From: Stenopsyche tienmushanensis
Lineage: Eukaryota; Arthropoda; Insecta; Trichoptera; Stenopsychidae
DNA length: 64,000 bases
Direction of reading: 5' to 3'
Assembly (NCBI GenBank): GCA_008973525.1
Contig: WACJ01000480.1
Span: 1 to 64,000 of the forward strand
Shown here: positions 11,930 through 23,780 of the stretch, one piece after another
Layout: every line of letters begins with the position of its first letter
How positions within the stretch are numbered: position 1 is the first letter of the stretch
Notes under the pieces: model-generated
The model's database searches: none
Seen by the model: the letters and a program-made list of their open reading frames with translations, nothing else
Told to the model about the DNA's origin: nothing
Made by a program: the position numbers and the translations under genes

Positions 11930-13515
11930 TATTTGATATTCTTGACTGCAGTGCTGTCTATGACAGACAACGTACTGCATTCACATCCAGTCTATTCCTT
12001 TATTCGTTTTTATTAAGGGACGAAAATTATTTTACACATGAATGGGTGGTTGATAATGATATTAATAAATTTATAGCTTTCCATCTTAATGATGGATATT
12101 CATCTTCCGCTGTTATCCAGAATATCATCGATTCTATTATCCTTTCCTTGAACATGATGCTTTTATTACATCTCGACTCTAATAATGGGAATATCGATAT
12201 GAAATATAATAGATACGGGGTACAAAAATTTTCAGATGGATCAGAATTTCATATAGTGTACCAAATACATATCATAGTAGCGCGTGGGTGTTTTTAGCAC
12301 AGTAAAGGAAATGTTGATTGTTATTTTCCCTATTCGTAAGACTACATTAAATAACGTCATCCATGAAGAGATTATTAATCCAAAGATTTCCTTTGTGGGG
12401 ATCCTCATTTTCGGAATAATAGTGATCCAATTTTAGTACCAACAATAAGTGTTAACTTATTACATTTGAAACACCTTTTCTTGTCGTTTTCAGCAGCAAT
12501 TAAAATTTATTACATAAGTGGAAACATTTCTAAATCCTTCTCTTGTACGTGACAATACAAAAGAACCAGCTTCTTTTTATAATTTGTACAAAACCCTTGG
12601 ATAGAAAACTTAAGGTCGTTAATTAGACTAAATATGTCCACCAAATACGCGAGTTTTGTTTCTTCCCCTAATTAAGAAACATAAAAGAACCTTTTCTTTC
12701 AATAGCCACTCCCCTTTTGCATAGAGAAGATGTTATGATTTAATATTTTTGGATGGCGAATTTCTTGAAATTTGGCATACAGTTTACGGCTCGGTGAAAA
12801 GTCTCTTCGGACAACCAATTGAAGAACACTGATTTACATTAATATGCATTTAAAAAGTGGAATTATGGGGCACACATTCGATTTTTTTTAAATTTGGATG
12901 GTAATACATTTATTTCGTCTCATACATAAAGACTTAACATTAGAATTAATGTTTTTCATCGACGTCCAAATTTGATGTCGCACATATGGCTATGTCTCTG
13001 GAATTATTATATTATATAGTAATTAAAAGGCATAAAGGCACAAGAACAATATACCAAAATTTACAATTACTAGCGGTTATATAGTTGGCATAGTTTTGCG
13101 AGTGAACAACGCATATCTAATACAATTCCAGTGCCTGACAAAGGTCCGTTATACATGTTCCCTCGCAAAATATGACAATATATTAAGCCCATTTAATGTA
13201 CACCCCATGTATAGGGTCCCGATCGGGTCGATCCAAAACTACACGACTTATTTTGGCCACCCCTTAAATTATTCGGGAATGCAAGAAACAAATACGTACC
13301 CATTGGGCTTGATAAAAATCATTTCCTTTTTGGCTCGAAACAATTTTCATGCAATGTTCACGTATTTGAATCTAAAATGAAAAAATCTTTCCCATGGAAT
13401 AATAGAGCATTAAATTTAACGAGCTATTTTCGGCTCTTCTGTGATCTTCACAGTAAATAAATATAAATTCATGAACATGATCTATGATTATTGTAAATAC
13501 TAAATAAAGACCAAA
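11930..13515. other. unrecognised; contains hAT module at 12166-12300
   Basis: The plus-strand open frame of 127 codons at 11914-12297 is a chimera. It starts inside the mariner MITE terminus and ends in the 45-bp module (CTCTAATAATGGGAATATCG...) common to hAT-A and hAT-B, so I do not call it a gene. The rest, to 13515, shows nothing recognisable. Confidence 0.4.
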
Positions 13516-13529
13516 ATCTTGAATTATCA

Positions 13530-14575
13530 GCACTTGATGGGGTATGGCGTCCGATCGCGAGACGTTCATTCGGCATGTCAGCGGTCGGAAAAGAGGACCG
13601 GTTGGACACACAGATCTTGCGTTTGGACACAGACCCTTTTATGTATTTTTACGACATTTTCGGGAAAAAATATCGGTCATCGAATACCATTTTGTGGATT
13701 TTCTTCACCATTTCTGGCGTGTTCGCCTCATTTGGTCAACCACTGCGCTGTTCGTCTTTGTGTTACGGATTCGGATGGTTGTGATTGTAGTCCTTGTCCT
13801 TTAAATGAAAGCGTATTTATAGCTATGATTCAAAGATTTAAATGCAAAAGTTCAAAGTCAATATTACGGTCGGTGACTTGACGATGCTTTCGAAGTTTGG
13901 TAGGCATAAAAAGTGAGGAATAAAGATTCATTAGTCGATATGCATTATAATTGCTATTGAACATCAACCAGACACATTAAAATAGATTAAATATCGTTCA
14001 TAGAAATACAGATATAAACCAGGAACAATACTCTCAATCTGTGGCTTATTAAACTCTACTGGGAATTCAGGAAGGCGAGTACATAGCATTGGCAGCTCGT
14101 TCGGTCTCGTCTAACCTTTCCTTCGCCATGATATATTTACTATAACTGCCATCTATACGTTAAGCGGCTACTTTTGGAACTATCTTCATAAATGTTACTT
14201 AAAAAAATATACATTATAATAATCTAATATATAAAAATAAATTGGGTTTGTTCGTTCGAAATGTGCTGCCATACCGTTTATCAGATTGCGACAAAACTTC
14301 GTCCACTTATTGATAAGGATTCCGCGAGTAACATAGGTATAGTTTTAATATATAAAAATCAATGTTTGTGTGTTTGTTCATATTTATAACAAAACCAACA
14401 AACGATATTTGTAGAAGTATTACTTTTGTGGTGACAACGTGCCGGGTATCGCCTAGTATTGAATAAATTACATTTATAACAGTATTATTTAACTTTAAAA
14501 AAATGGATTTCTGAAAGAAGGGGGGGCGCAAGTTAGATACTTGCCACGGGCGCTTTATACCCTCGTCACGGCTCT
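13530..14575 (+). mobile_element. hAT-A copy carrying a nested Helitron-like insertion
   Basis: It begins in the GGCGTCCGATCGCGAGACG segment and hairpin (13582-13600) and ends ACCCTCGTCACGGCTCTG at 14575, the same right terminus as 6204-7287. The sequence from about 14140 (CCATCTATACGTTA) to the end follows the reference copy except for the 234-bp insertion at 14223-14456. The left terminus is missing. Confidence 0.65.
14223..14456 (+). mobile_element. small Helitron-like element
   Basis: It starts TCTAATATATAAAAATAAAT, ends GCCGGGTATCGCCTAG, and sits between an A (14222) and a T (14457). This is the expected form for a Helitron (5'-TC, CTRR-3', inserted between A and T, no target duplication). 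A second start-like motif (TAATATATAAAAATCAATG) lies inside at about 14347. It is non-autonomous, and the 3' hairpin is weak. Confidence 0.6.
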
Positions 14576-14689
14576 GCCTCTAAATATTGATTATGGTATG
14601 ATGGTGATCTCTGATGGGGGCAAAATGAAAAGCCTGCATTAGCTAATGAATGCAAAGTTCAAATAATAGTCACAATAAACTTCCCATAT

Positions 14690-15190
14690 GCAAATAGATA
14701 CAAAAGTCCAAATTTTAAAAAAAGCTGAAAGTCTCCAACAACAATTGACACTCCGATGACAAATGTGATTCTTGTATTTACTAAAAATAAATTTAAAACT
14801 TATTCATCCAAAAAAATGCTATTTACAACAACTTTTCCAAAGATATAATAAATGGTGGTAATATTTTGAAACTATGACATTTCAATATTCAAAGGGCAAA
14901 TTCGTCATGCGAATTTTATGAATCACGCCATTTCAAACAAAGGCTATGAAATCGACACCACCGAAGATGATACAATCGATTATCATCGTTTCTAAATGGA
15001 CATAATAAGATAAAGTTCTTGTAATAAGAGAACAACCGTTCTTGACACTTTACTTGCGGGACTACTTGATTCGCCAAGCATTGAACGCTAGGGTACGAAG
15101 CTCACGCAGCGCTGATAATTTGGATTTTAATTCACAAACTAAAAATTATACATATCCTATGTAGAATGTATTTTTTTAGGATTTACACGA
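14690..15190 (+). repeat. dispersed repeat, shared with 45590-46060
   Basis: Matches 45590-46060 in the same orientation, most clearly at TTTCAATATTCAAAGGG, AATCACGCCA and ATTCGCCAAGCATTGAA. Neither copy codes and the ends were not determined, so the class is unknown. Confidence 0.5.
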
Positions 15191-15224
15191 ATTTAAGAAA
15201 TTACATTGATAATTTTTTTAATAA

Positions 15225-15486
15225 AATTTCGATTCCCGATTTCCCGACAAATTATTTATTCCCGTCACCGCAGTTGAATACTTATATACTATAATACTTT
15301 GATGTGATTCGTAATTATATTACGGAGGAATACATAAATTCTGATCCCCGTATCTATTATATTTCATATCGATATTCCCATTATTAGAGTCGGGGTGTAG
15401 TAAATACATCACCGGTAGGGAAAGGTAAATATAAAAATAAATTAGATAAAACTGTCCGTGATCTCGGGATCCCGGGATTCCCTATT
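15225..15486 (-). mobile_element. hAT-B fragment with terminal palindromes
   Basis: Carries the TTCCCGACAAATTATTTATT segment, CACCGGTAGGGAAAGG and a terminus reading CTCGGGATCCCGGGATTCCCT at about 15463-15483. In reverse this is AGGGAATCCCGGGATCCC, a plausible hAT-type TIR. Internal parts are missing. Confidence 0.65.
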
Positions 15487-16084
15487 TATTTTTTTATTGA
15501 AAGATAAATTATTATTTTATGCAATTAATTTAAAGAAAATTACTTTCAATTTTTAAATTCTTTAAACAAAAAACTATTATGAATTTAGTTTAGTTTTTAA
15601 AAGTTCCCTAGATTATACCCTTGTCAACTATACGCTACATGTCATACAAATTATTAGAGGTACCATTTTGCCAGGGTCAGGGCTAAGAAAATACTTTTTT
15701 ATGCTGGTTTTATTTAATTTATTTATAAAATCTGTTCAAATTGGCCACTTCTGCCTTCGTATACATACACGACGTCTTTTTTCTTATTTCAACTGTAGTT
15801 GCCTGAAGTAGCATTTCCTCTTTCATTTTTGCAAAGGCAGCGCTTATTCCTTCAATTAGGATTTCTTTTGCGGGCACCTCTGTCGCGTAAATAAAATATT
15901 TATGTGCTAAAGGATTAAAATCCTGAAATTACCACGACACATGTATCCAGAATCAAAACTTAAGCTTAAAATATAATATTTTACGAAATAAGGAGTTGCA
16001 TTATAAATGTCAACCACATATGCGTATGAGCCTCGTGCCGATTAAATATCTTAATAAAAGCGTAGAAAATAAATATTACAGTTT
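15487..16084. other. unrecognised AT-rich stretch
   Basis: No gene, repeat or structured element recognised. Confidence 0.3.
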
Positions 16085-16340
16085 TAAGAATAATGTCCGT
16101 GCAAACAACGTGATAATTCTCTACTCCCGCAAATAATGTGTTAAGAAAACGATACAATTGTCGTCATCGAAGACGCCGTGAAATCAAAACAAAATATGAT
16201 CTCATCATAATAACAGGACGTGATGAAAGAAGAGCCTTTTTTTTAGCAACCTCTTTGACTTTCAGAACTAATTTCTCACCGAATTACGCATTCCAGAATA
16301 TTCTCGATTTAGGAGATCGACCATCCTCATCCCGATAAAA
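16085..16340 (+). repeat. dispersed repeat, shared with 46980-47140
   Basis: Shared strings include CTCCCGCAAATA, GTGTTAAGAA and TCATCG(A/G)AGACG. Both copies lie immediately upstream of a plus-oriented hAT-B copy, so the two may be parts of one larger element. The 66-codon frame here has no ATG start or motif. Confidence 0.4.
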
Positions 16341-16344
16341 TACT

Positions 16345-16742
16345 CATGAATCCCGGAATCCCGGACAATTATAGGTGCTCATGAATCCCAGGATTAGTAA
16401 ACGTAATGCCGAAAAATTCGGGATTGAAATTTTTATCTAACAGAATTCATACACTTCACTAGCACGATGAAGGCTACTAAATCAAGATATTCCCGCCGAA
16501 ATCTGGACGCTTGGAAACAGTGGCGTAACTACTAATTGGAGAGCTTAGTTGACGTCTATGGGCAGTAACTGTCTAATCTATGTATACATATATACAGTAC
16601 ATAAATGTTTTTCAAATTGTTATATTAACCATTCCCTACCGGTGATGTATTTACTACACCTCGATTCTAATAATGGGAATATCGATATGAAATATTATAG
16701 ATACGGGGATCAGAATTTTTGTATTCCTCCGTAATATAACAA
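16345..16742 (+). mobile_element. hAT-B copy
   Basis: Begins with ATCCCGG-rich terminal sequence, then AATTCGGGATTGAAATTTTT, CTGGACGCTTGGAAACAGTG, CCCTACCGGTGATGTATTTA and GGGAATATCGATATGAAATA. It ends in TTGTATTCCTCCGTAATATA. It is truncated before the part that adjoins hAT coding sequence in 4525-5205 and 32575-32995. Confidence 0.7.
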
Positions 16743-18106
16743 CGAATTGCCTGGCTTCAAGTTATTTTTTATATTAATCAAATAGACTTATTATTTAACT
16801 CAAAAAATAACTCAATAAATATTTGTTTTTTATCAATTAAGCGTTGTCGTAATACCCAACTCCCACGAAATATTAGGGAATTGATATATCATTGGAAGAC
16901 GGGAAAGAAAAGATCATAACACCCGGATTCGATTTTTACCCGACGTCAAATTCCCACGTAAGTTAGCTGTCGGGAAGAAAATTGTTGTGCTTTTTGGGCA
17001 ATGTAAATCTTTTCTTCCTTCTTCCCTACCGAACCGAAATCTCACATATACACATAGTGAAGACACGCGTTTGCCAGCCGCGAATGATTTGCCTCCATAA
17101 TAGAAGAAAAACACGAGAGGCAAAAGAAAATATTTGAGATTTACCACTTGAGAAATGTACGTAATGCGATTGTTGTTTTTTTACCATCAAAGAAAGCTCG
17201 CTGGATTTATATATGTTGTTATAAATACACACAATTTTCAATTTTATTTTCCACCACTCTTGTATGATTTGTTTATCAAGCCATAGCTCTCGGAGCGATG
17301 CCGGCTGGAAGCTTTGTGTAAACTTCTACTCCCAAAAATTGTCATTCAAATTTTCTTTTCGGAGCAATGTGGTGTGTCTGAGAGTCCACATTTATCAAAG
17401 ATAACCCCTCACATCGATAAAGCAATCTGCTTTCGAAAATTCTGAAAGCTTAGGCAATTAAGCTCTTTGACGTTCACAGCATCAGCTGAGAGCACAGCCA
17501 ACAACTTGAAAGCTCTTCGTGTACCTTAGACTTAAGAACAAAATAATTACATCACCATGTATATATATATCATAATAATATCTCAGGAAATAAATTGGTT
17601 TTGTGTACAATATTATCATACATTATTTCGTATATCGATATGAGACATAAATATGTTCCGATCAAGCATTCATCCCCTTTAGCAATTAAATCTAATCCAA
17701 ATTTCACAAAACAATTCAATTTACTAATGCATAAAGCTTTGGCTTTTTTAATTTTAATATTTTTTTAAAATTATAAATGTGTTAAAAATGCATCCATCTT
17801 ATCAAATATAATCATTCGCAAATTAATAAAAAAATTCATATGTAATAGCTTGCTCCCAAATGCGAAGAATGATCAAAGCAAATTTGAAGACAGACGGGAG
17901 AAGACATCACGTTTAAGGTTTACAGCTCAATTTTCCATTTTTAAATGCATCGAAAGCATACATGCTCATCGTGTATCCGTGGGAACGCTCAAATTATAAA
18001 AGCATGTCAAAAATCTTAAAGTAAACACTATTTTATCATATCGATGTATTTATATGATCCAAATGTATTTATACGATGAAAATCTATTTCAAATCATAGA
18101 TTTGAT
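16743..18106. other. unrecognised AT-rich stretch
   Basis: No gene or repeat recognised. Minus-strand frames at 16914-17241 (77 and 71 codons) overlap each other in different frames and show no domain. Confidence 0.3.
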
Positions 18107-19400
18107 CAGAGCCGTAACAAGAGTGATTTTGCAGTGATTTTTTTAAATATTAGTTATGTATAAACCTTACCAAATCTCCCTGACTTTATCCTCTTAAGGG
18201 TTTTACAAAATTTAAAATTTAAAAAAAAATCGGGATCCTTGTGTTTCGAGAGAAAGGATATTTATATTTATGTGCCTAGAGCCAATAAAATAGGTTTAGC
18301 TAGACCTAGATTTTTTTTTTTCAAAGGATATAGTATACAGAATATCACGTTTTTCTTAATTTTCCATAAAGAATTTTTAATGCTTTTACTCTATAAAATA
18401 ATGTATGATATTTTTTTTTACGCTGATCTGCATTTTTACCTGTTTTTTAAGAAATCATTTTTGCATCTTGTGTTTTTTTTACATGCGCTGCAGAAAATGT
18501 TTTCGAATCATATATTGGTAAAAACCTTATTAGTATATGTAGTACGATAGTTTGTGTACCTATTTAATTGGCGGGGTTACATTAAACAATTTCATTGACA
18601 GAAGGGTTAAAAATTGAGCCTACCCAGCCGGCATAAGCCTACAATGAAATATTTTCGACCGATTGTAAAATTTAAGCAACCCACCAGATTAGTCCTCTTT
18701 GGACAACTTCGTTTTGTAATGAGAGTTCGTAATCGTTCTGTAGACATGGCGCCCGATATCAAGGCGCTTATTCGTCATATCAGCGGTCTGAAAAGCGGAC
18801 CGATTGGACACCCAGACCTTGTGGTTATTCGTTGGGGCTTTTTGTGGCATTTTCTATGATCTGTACGATCATTGAAGCTCTCTCAAAGGCTAACTAACTA
18901 TCTAGGCTAGTTTTTTTTAATTTTAAGTTATAAATTCTAGCTAATTTCTCTTTCACGTTCAAAATGCAAGTGGCCACTCGAAGTTGAGCATAAGTCTTTC
19001 TTCGTGGACATGGATATTAAATTCAGGCTTTGCACTTTTGTTGACCGGGCTGGCATGCTCCCAAATATCGGGACTAATAAACAGCTCAGGTCAATTGGGG
19101 GTTCCCATGTTCCTTTGTCTCTGGTGTGAAGTGATGGACCCATGTATCCCCCACTGGATTAGACATCTTCGAACAACTTCGTTTTGTAATTAGAGTTCGT
19201 AATCGTTATGTAAACATGTTCGGGTATGGCGTCCGATCGCGAGGCGTCTATTCATCATGTCAGCGGTCGGAAAAGCAGACCGGTTGGACATACAGATCTT
19301 GTGGCCATTCCGTATCCTCTTTTAGGGCTTTTTTGCGGTATTTTCGGAGATAAATGCATACCCGGGAACTTTTATGATCTATACGTGAAAAGGTTTACTT
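18107..19400 (+). mobile_element. hAT-A region with two head-to-tail modules
   Basis: A family-type terminus, CAGAGCCGTAACAAGAGTG, begins at 18107. After unrecognised AT-rich DNA, two copies of the hairpin module follow in the same orientation: CAACTTCGTTTTGTAAT at 18704 and again at 19173 (469 bp apart), hairpins at 18784-18802 and 19264-19282. The intervening sequence (18960-19160) matches 6740-6960 of the complete element. A mirror-image pair exists at 25089-25725. Confidence 0.6.
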
Positions 19401-20340
19401 TTTTCAATGAATGCACATCTCTTTTTAATGCAATAATATATATTACTATTTTGCTGAAAAATAAATTCTTCACGTTTCTCTTTTACGATCGGACCCCGCC
19501 TTGACACCGATTTGTACAAGCAAATCCAATTTTGCATTATAGAGTGCATCAATGCTGTTGTAGATTAAATTCTAAGATTATTCTCGCCTGCTTGAAAAAT
19601 GTCTTCTTTGTGGCCAAAGATTTGCTTTTGCATTATCGAAATTAAACCAGAACAACCCTTCCCATCTTCTGAATGACACCCAGGGCGTTCATATTTATGC
19701 ACATAGGATTCATTTCCAACACTTATTTTACCATTAGATATTACCTCATTATATTTAGACATATAACACTTCAGCAAAAAAAAAACATGTAGCACCATAG
19801 TAATTTCGTTATACTTTTCCTTATTCGGAACAAGTGTATAGAGGGAAAAAAACACTTTTTGCCTGTGACACGTGTCGCTTTTATACTCCCGTATTTTTAG
19901 AACACCAAATAAAATAATTTGTGTGGCTTTGATAAAAAAAAAACAGATCTTATACAACGCACGAATCGCGACTTATTTCAGATCTCATCGGCATAATGAG
20001 CTGATGTTAGGATTTCAGCATTGGAAAATGGAAATTTTCACAGAAAAACACAATGGCAATTCGAAGCGGAAAATGATCCAATATGAACTTATGTCGGTGT
20101 GATAAATAAATGAAATTGCGATGATCACAACCGACGAAGCAAAAAATATAAGCGGAACTTTTGTAACAACCTTAATAGATCAATTCTTGACTTTGAAGCA
20201 ACTTCACTTGGAAGGTATGGATTTTCTGACCATTTTTGCATCCAGACCGAAAAGCAGACTCATAAATTACAGCGGTTACAGTTGTAAAAATATATTTTAA
20301 TAGAAAGTGTCTAGACACTACGTTGCTTCCATGATCGTCC
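19401..20340. other. unrecognised AT-rich stretch
   Basis: A 130-codon minus-strand frame (19957-19565) lacks a motif and overlaps plus-strand frames; I do not call it. Nothing else was recognised. Confidence 0.3.
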
Positions 20341-20460
20341 ACATCATAGAAAATGCCTCAAAAAGCCTTAAAAGACGACGGAGTGGCCATAACGTTCGTA
20401 TGCTCAATCGGTCCGCTTTTTGGACCGCTGATATGACGAATGAGCGCACACAATAATATT
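20341..20460 (-). mobile_element. hAT-A fragment (hairpin module)
   Basis: A minus-strand fragment with TGATCGTCCACATCATAGAAA, GACGGAGTGGCCAT and the family hairpin (20409-20427). It ends abruptly against the mariner relic. Confidence 0.6.
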
Positions 20461-20465
20461 ATCAA

Positions 20466-20749
20466 AAGCCAGTCGTCATATCAATTCCCCATCTGCCAAA
20501 AATTCAAAAACAAAATTTCCGCAAAAGAAAATCATGGCCTCAGTGTTTTGGGACCGAAAAGGCATAGTGCAGAAAGAGGCTCTGAAGTGGGGAAAAGAGC
20601 TGGCAAGAGAGTTCTGCGAGGAAGGCATAAAAAAGCTTGCGCCAAGACTCACCATATACATTGAACGACATGGAATTTATGTGAAAAATAGTCGACAAAT
20701 ATATCAACAATATAAAAATCTAGTACACTTACTTTCTGAATTTACCTCG
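20466..20749 (+). pseudogene. mariner transposase relic with 3' terminal repeat
   Basis: The frame through 20534 reads KIMASVFWDRKGIV. This is the conserved mariner region that precedes the second catalytic aspartate (family pattern K.MA.VFWD..G). It then jumps to GIKKLAPRLTIYIERHGIYV, which is the mariner C-terminus (family pattern L..R...CI...G.Y). The region with the second and third catalytic aspartates is therefore deleted. The 3' end is the inverted terminal repeat TAGTACACTTACTTTCTGAA ...CCTCG at 20749, followed by TA (20750-20751). The same terminus bounds the MITE at 11678-11927. The 5' half is missing. Confidence 0.8.
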
Positions 20750-20751
20750 TA

Positions 20752-21530
20752 TGTGATGTAAAAAAACCTTTTCTTTCGATAGCCACCTCACTTCCGTAAC
20801 AGTAGTTTTGAACATTAAAAAAAACTCTTTTTTACTTATATATTAATTAAATCTTATTAAAAGAATAGATAACTACCTAGTTAATAAAAAAAACACAGGT
20901 GAACCAAAAATATTTCCATTGCTTTAGGAAATATTGAGCATTTTCTAAAAAAAAAACCGATACAGGGAACTGTTGCCTATGTCAGGGGACTGTATATATA
21001 AATGAAAAATAAATTAATAGCAAAATTAGGTTTTTTTTAAATTTGTTTCCATATGCTTTGGAGCTTGAGAATTACACAACTGAATAATAAAGTTTTATTT
21101 TTTTATTTTTATAATATTCTTTTTATATTCAAATTCTAGCTCTGAAATCCTAATTAGTATCAAAATAAATCACATAAATTGTAAGAACATTTAAATATTT
21201 AAAATCTTGTATAATAGAATCCGTCTCATTATAATGAAAGCGAATTATGAATTATTATTAGTTAAATATGAGATAAATAAAAGAGTTGGGTTTCTTCATG
21301 TATTTTATAATTAACCTTCATATATCTACATTCCATATTTGATTTATTATAGTGCAGGGGACTGTTGCCAGGTTTTCAATTCGATTTCATTGGAATGTAG
21401 CACAAAATTTAATTAAGTTATGTTGCTGTGCACATGGAACATTCATCTATTATAACAAAATACATTTTCGATTATATAAATGAAATTTATAAAATGAACT
21501 AAAAAATATTTAATCGTTCTTATAGTCAGA
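20752..21530. other. unrecognised AT-rich stretch
   Basis: No gene recognised. GGGGACTGT(A/T) strings recur at 20986 and 21357 (GTCAGGGGACTGT, GCAGGGGACTGTTGCC), suggesting a diverged local repeat. Confidence 0.3.
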
Positions 21531-21749
21531 GGACTGACAGCTGTTGGTCTTATTATGCATATTAACGCAAAAAAATAAATCACAAAATTCAGCGATTCAA
21601 TATGATTTACACGGTCGTAAATTATAATTCGGTTAGTGTTGTTGAATTATTTCCTATTTTATCCAAAATAACTTTATAAAAAAAAGAAAAAAGTGCTTTA
21701 AAAAAACCGCATAACTTCGAAATCGCACAAAAAAGGTTTGAGTGTACTT
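21531..21749 (+). mobile_element. pogo/Tigger-like fragment (one terminus)
   Basis: Matches the right part of the complete element at 40099-40913: ATATGATTTACAC, AACCGCATAACTTCGAAATC and GGTTTGAGTG, followed by TA. The left terminus is absent. Confidence 0.55.
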
Positions 21750-23595
21750 ACATATGCAAAAAATTATTTTATTGACAAAAGTGCGCGAATTTTAAAATTT
21801 ATTCTGCATTTTGTACATTTTAAATTGTGTACGCTTACATCTTGGCCATCAAATTAAAAGAGTCCCTCCTCGAACAAAGTGAAATATTAGGCGCGCTTTA
21901 TTCGTTGTTCCCCATTTTTCTTGGATTTTTCCTCTGATGTTATTTGTTTTGATAAAATTGTTATTGTTTCGGAGCAAACGGGAGCTTTTGGAAAGTTTTT
22001 GTGCGAATTGTCGGACAGGGTTGCGAAACCGTTTCTGCATCCTCCCTTGTCCTGGCGTTAAGCTGGGAATTAAAAAGAAGTGTGAAATTAATGAGATTCG
22101 TTAAAATTGTTAAGTGGCTCAGAACGAGTTTTGCGTTTGTGTGTTTTAAAAAATATTACTTCACATTAAGGACGGGAAGAAAGGCAACAGGCTTTTGAAT
22201 TAATCCTTATTGTTTTCGGGGAGGAAACGATGGCCTTATACCAGACGTAGCCAAAATTAAAGAAACTGCGTAATGGGAGCCTTGTTATGAACGACAAAAT
22301 GAAATTTGTTACGGCGTAGGATGAATCCCTATCGGCAATTTATCTGCGAGCCTCATCCCTATTCATTTAGGTTTACAATAAAATGTTTGTTATTCAATTA
22401 TTTTCGGGAACAATTAAAAACGCACGCGAACAATCATGAAACGGGGCTCCAAAGCGTCGGCGACTTTAAAATATCGCTGGATGGCTTATACAAATGGGGT
22501 GCAGACAAAATTTAATAATATTGTCTTTGGAGAATCATTTGTTAAGTGACATCGTATTTATGTATTAGGGCGACCAGTATTTAAAATTTTGAGAACTCTT
22601 CTTCAAATCAGTTTGAAATTTAGACAAGATTCACGAAACATGCTTTGTAAAATAGAAGCAAAGATTCAGGGAGAAACGAAAGCGGTCGTACAAAAATATA
22701 AAACGGGGCTTTCGTGCAAAACTGTCAGTCTTCTAATTTTATTATTTTTATTAGAGTGACATTTCGCAAAATAGTAATAAAACTCGGAGTCCAGTTGCAC
22801 TTTAGAAGCAACACTTGACAGCCCAAACGACGCCGGTCCAATAAGCAAAATTCCTAAGGGCGATAAGAGTAATGCACATGGCTTAATTGTCCTGATTGTA
22901 AGGGCAATTACAAGGTTGTAAGCAATAACCCCAAGCATGATAAGAAACAGGTATAAAAATATTGCAGATAACCAGAGTTTAGAATTTGATCTGATAGATG
23001 GCCTTATCCATTTCCTAAAAATCCAGGTCTTTCAATAATTGTAAGTCGTTTCTTGATCCTGAATATCTGACAGGGGCTTTAAATCAGTATTTTATATATA
23101 TTATAACTGTGAAAAGACAAATATCCTTCACTGCTTTCATTTCCTTTTATGTCAGTTTAAACTGATGTTTAAATAATAAAAAAAATCAAGTAACACATAG
23201 CTTTAGCAATCCATTTAGCACGGTGAAGACCAGCTCCTAAATGAAACTCCTTTTTCAGGAATTCCTTCCAAGTAAATGATGGAAAGATTCAGTAACTCTC
23301 TATCTTAGGATTGATACATTTGAAGTTGTTTTTGAGCAAAATAAATCTTGTCTGCAGTAATATTTTCTATGATTTTTGAGGACGTGGTATCATAAATTAT
23401 TGTTTTATAATCACATTGATCAATTTTGTCCCAGTTCTTCTTAAGCATTTAAAACAATTAGATATCAGGGGCACTAGATGATGAGGGCAATAGAGCGATA
23501 GACTCACTACAGCTTCTAATATAATTACCATTATATAATGATCACAAGCTAAGCAAAGCATATCTTTTTCCACTTTCTACTCCAGAAGAAGTTCA
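21750..23595. other. no recognisable element
   Basis: About 1.8 kb without a repeat I could match. A 90-codon minus-strand frame (22938-22666) starts with a hydrophobic stretch (LLSPLGILLIG) and a 65-codon plus frame overlaps 22001-22198. Neither has a recognisable domain or convincing splice partners. This is among the better places to look for diverged unique sequence. Confidence 0.3.
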
Positions 23596-23780
23596 GGTAT
23601 GGCGTCCGATCGCAAGGCGCTCATTCGTTATATCAGCGGTCTGAAAAGAGGACCGGTTGGACACACAGACTTTGTGATCACTCCGTCCTCTTTTAGGGCT
23701 TTTTGGCCTTTTCTATGATGTATACGATCACTACAATCACGGAGGCTCCCTCAGAGGCTAACTTACATAGGTAGCTCGCG
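23596..23780 (+). mobile_element. hAT-A fragment (hairpin module)
   Basis: GGTATGGCGTCCGATCGCAA, hairpin (23637-23655), GGTTGGACACACAGACTTTG and TCCTCTTTTAGGGC match the reference module. No termini are present. Confidence 0.6.

Noticed and set aside
11914..12297. 127-codon plus-strand frame
   Set aside because: It begins in a mariner MITE terminus and ends in a hAT repeat module, so it is a chimera of transposon pieces.
13519..13881. Overlapping 120-, 86- and 69-codon frames
   Set aside because: Three overlapping frames over the hAT-A hairpin module; none is conserved in other copies.
22666..22938. 90-codon minus-strand frame with a hydrophobic stretch
   Set aside because: Looks slightly protein-like but no family match and no partner exons were found; left uncalled.
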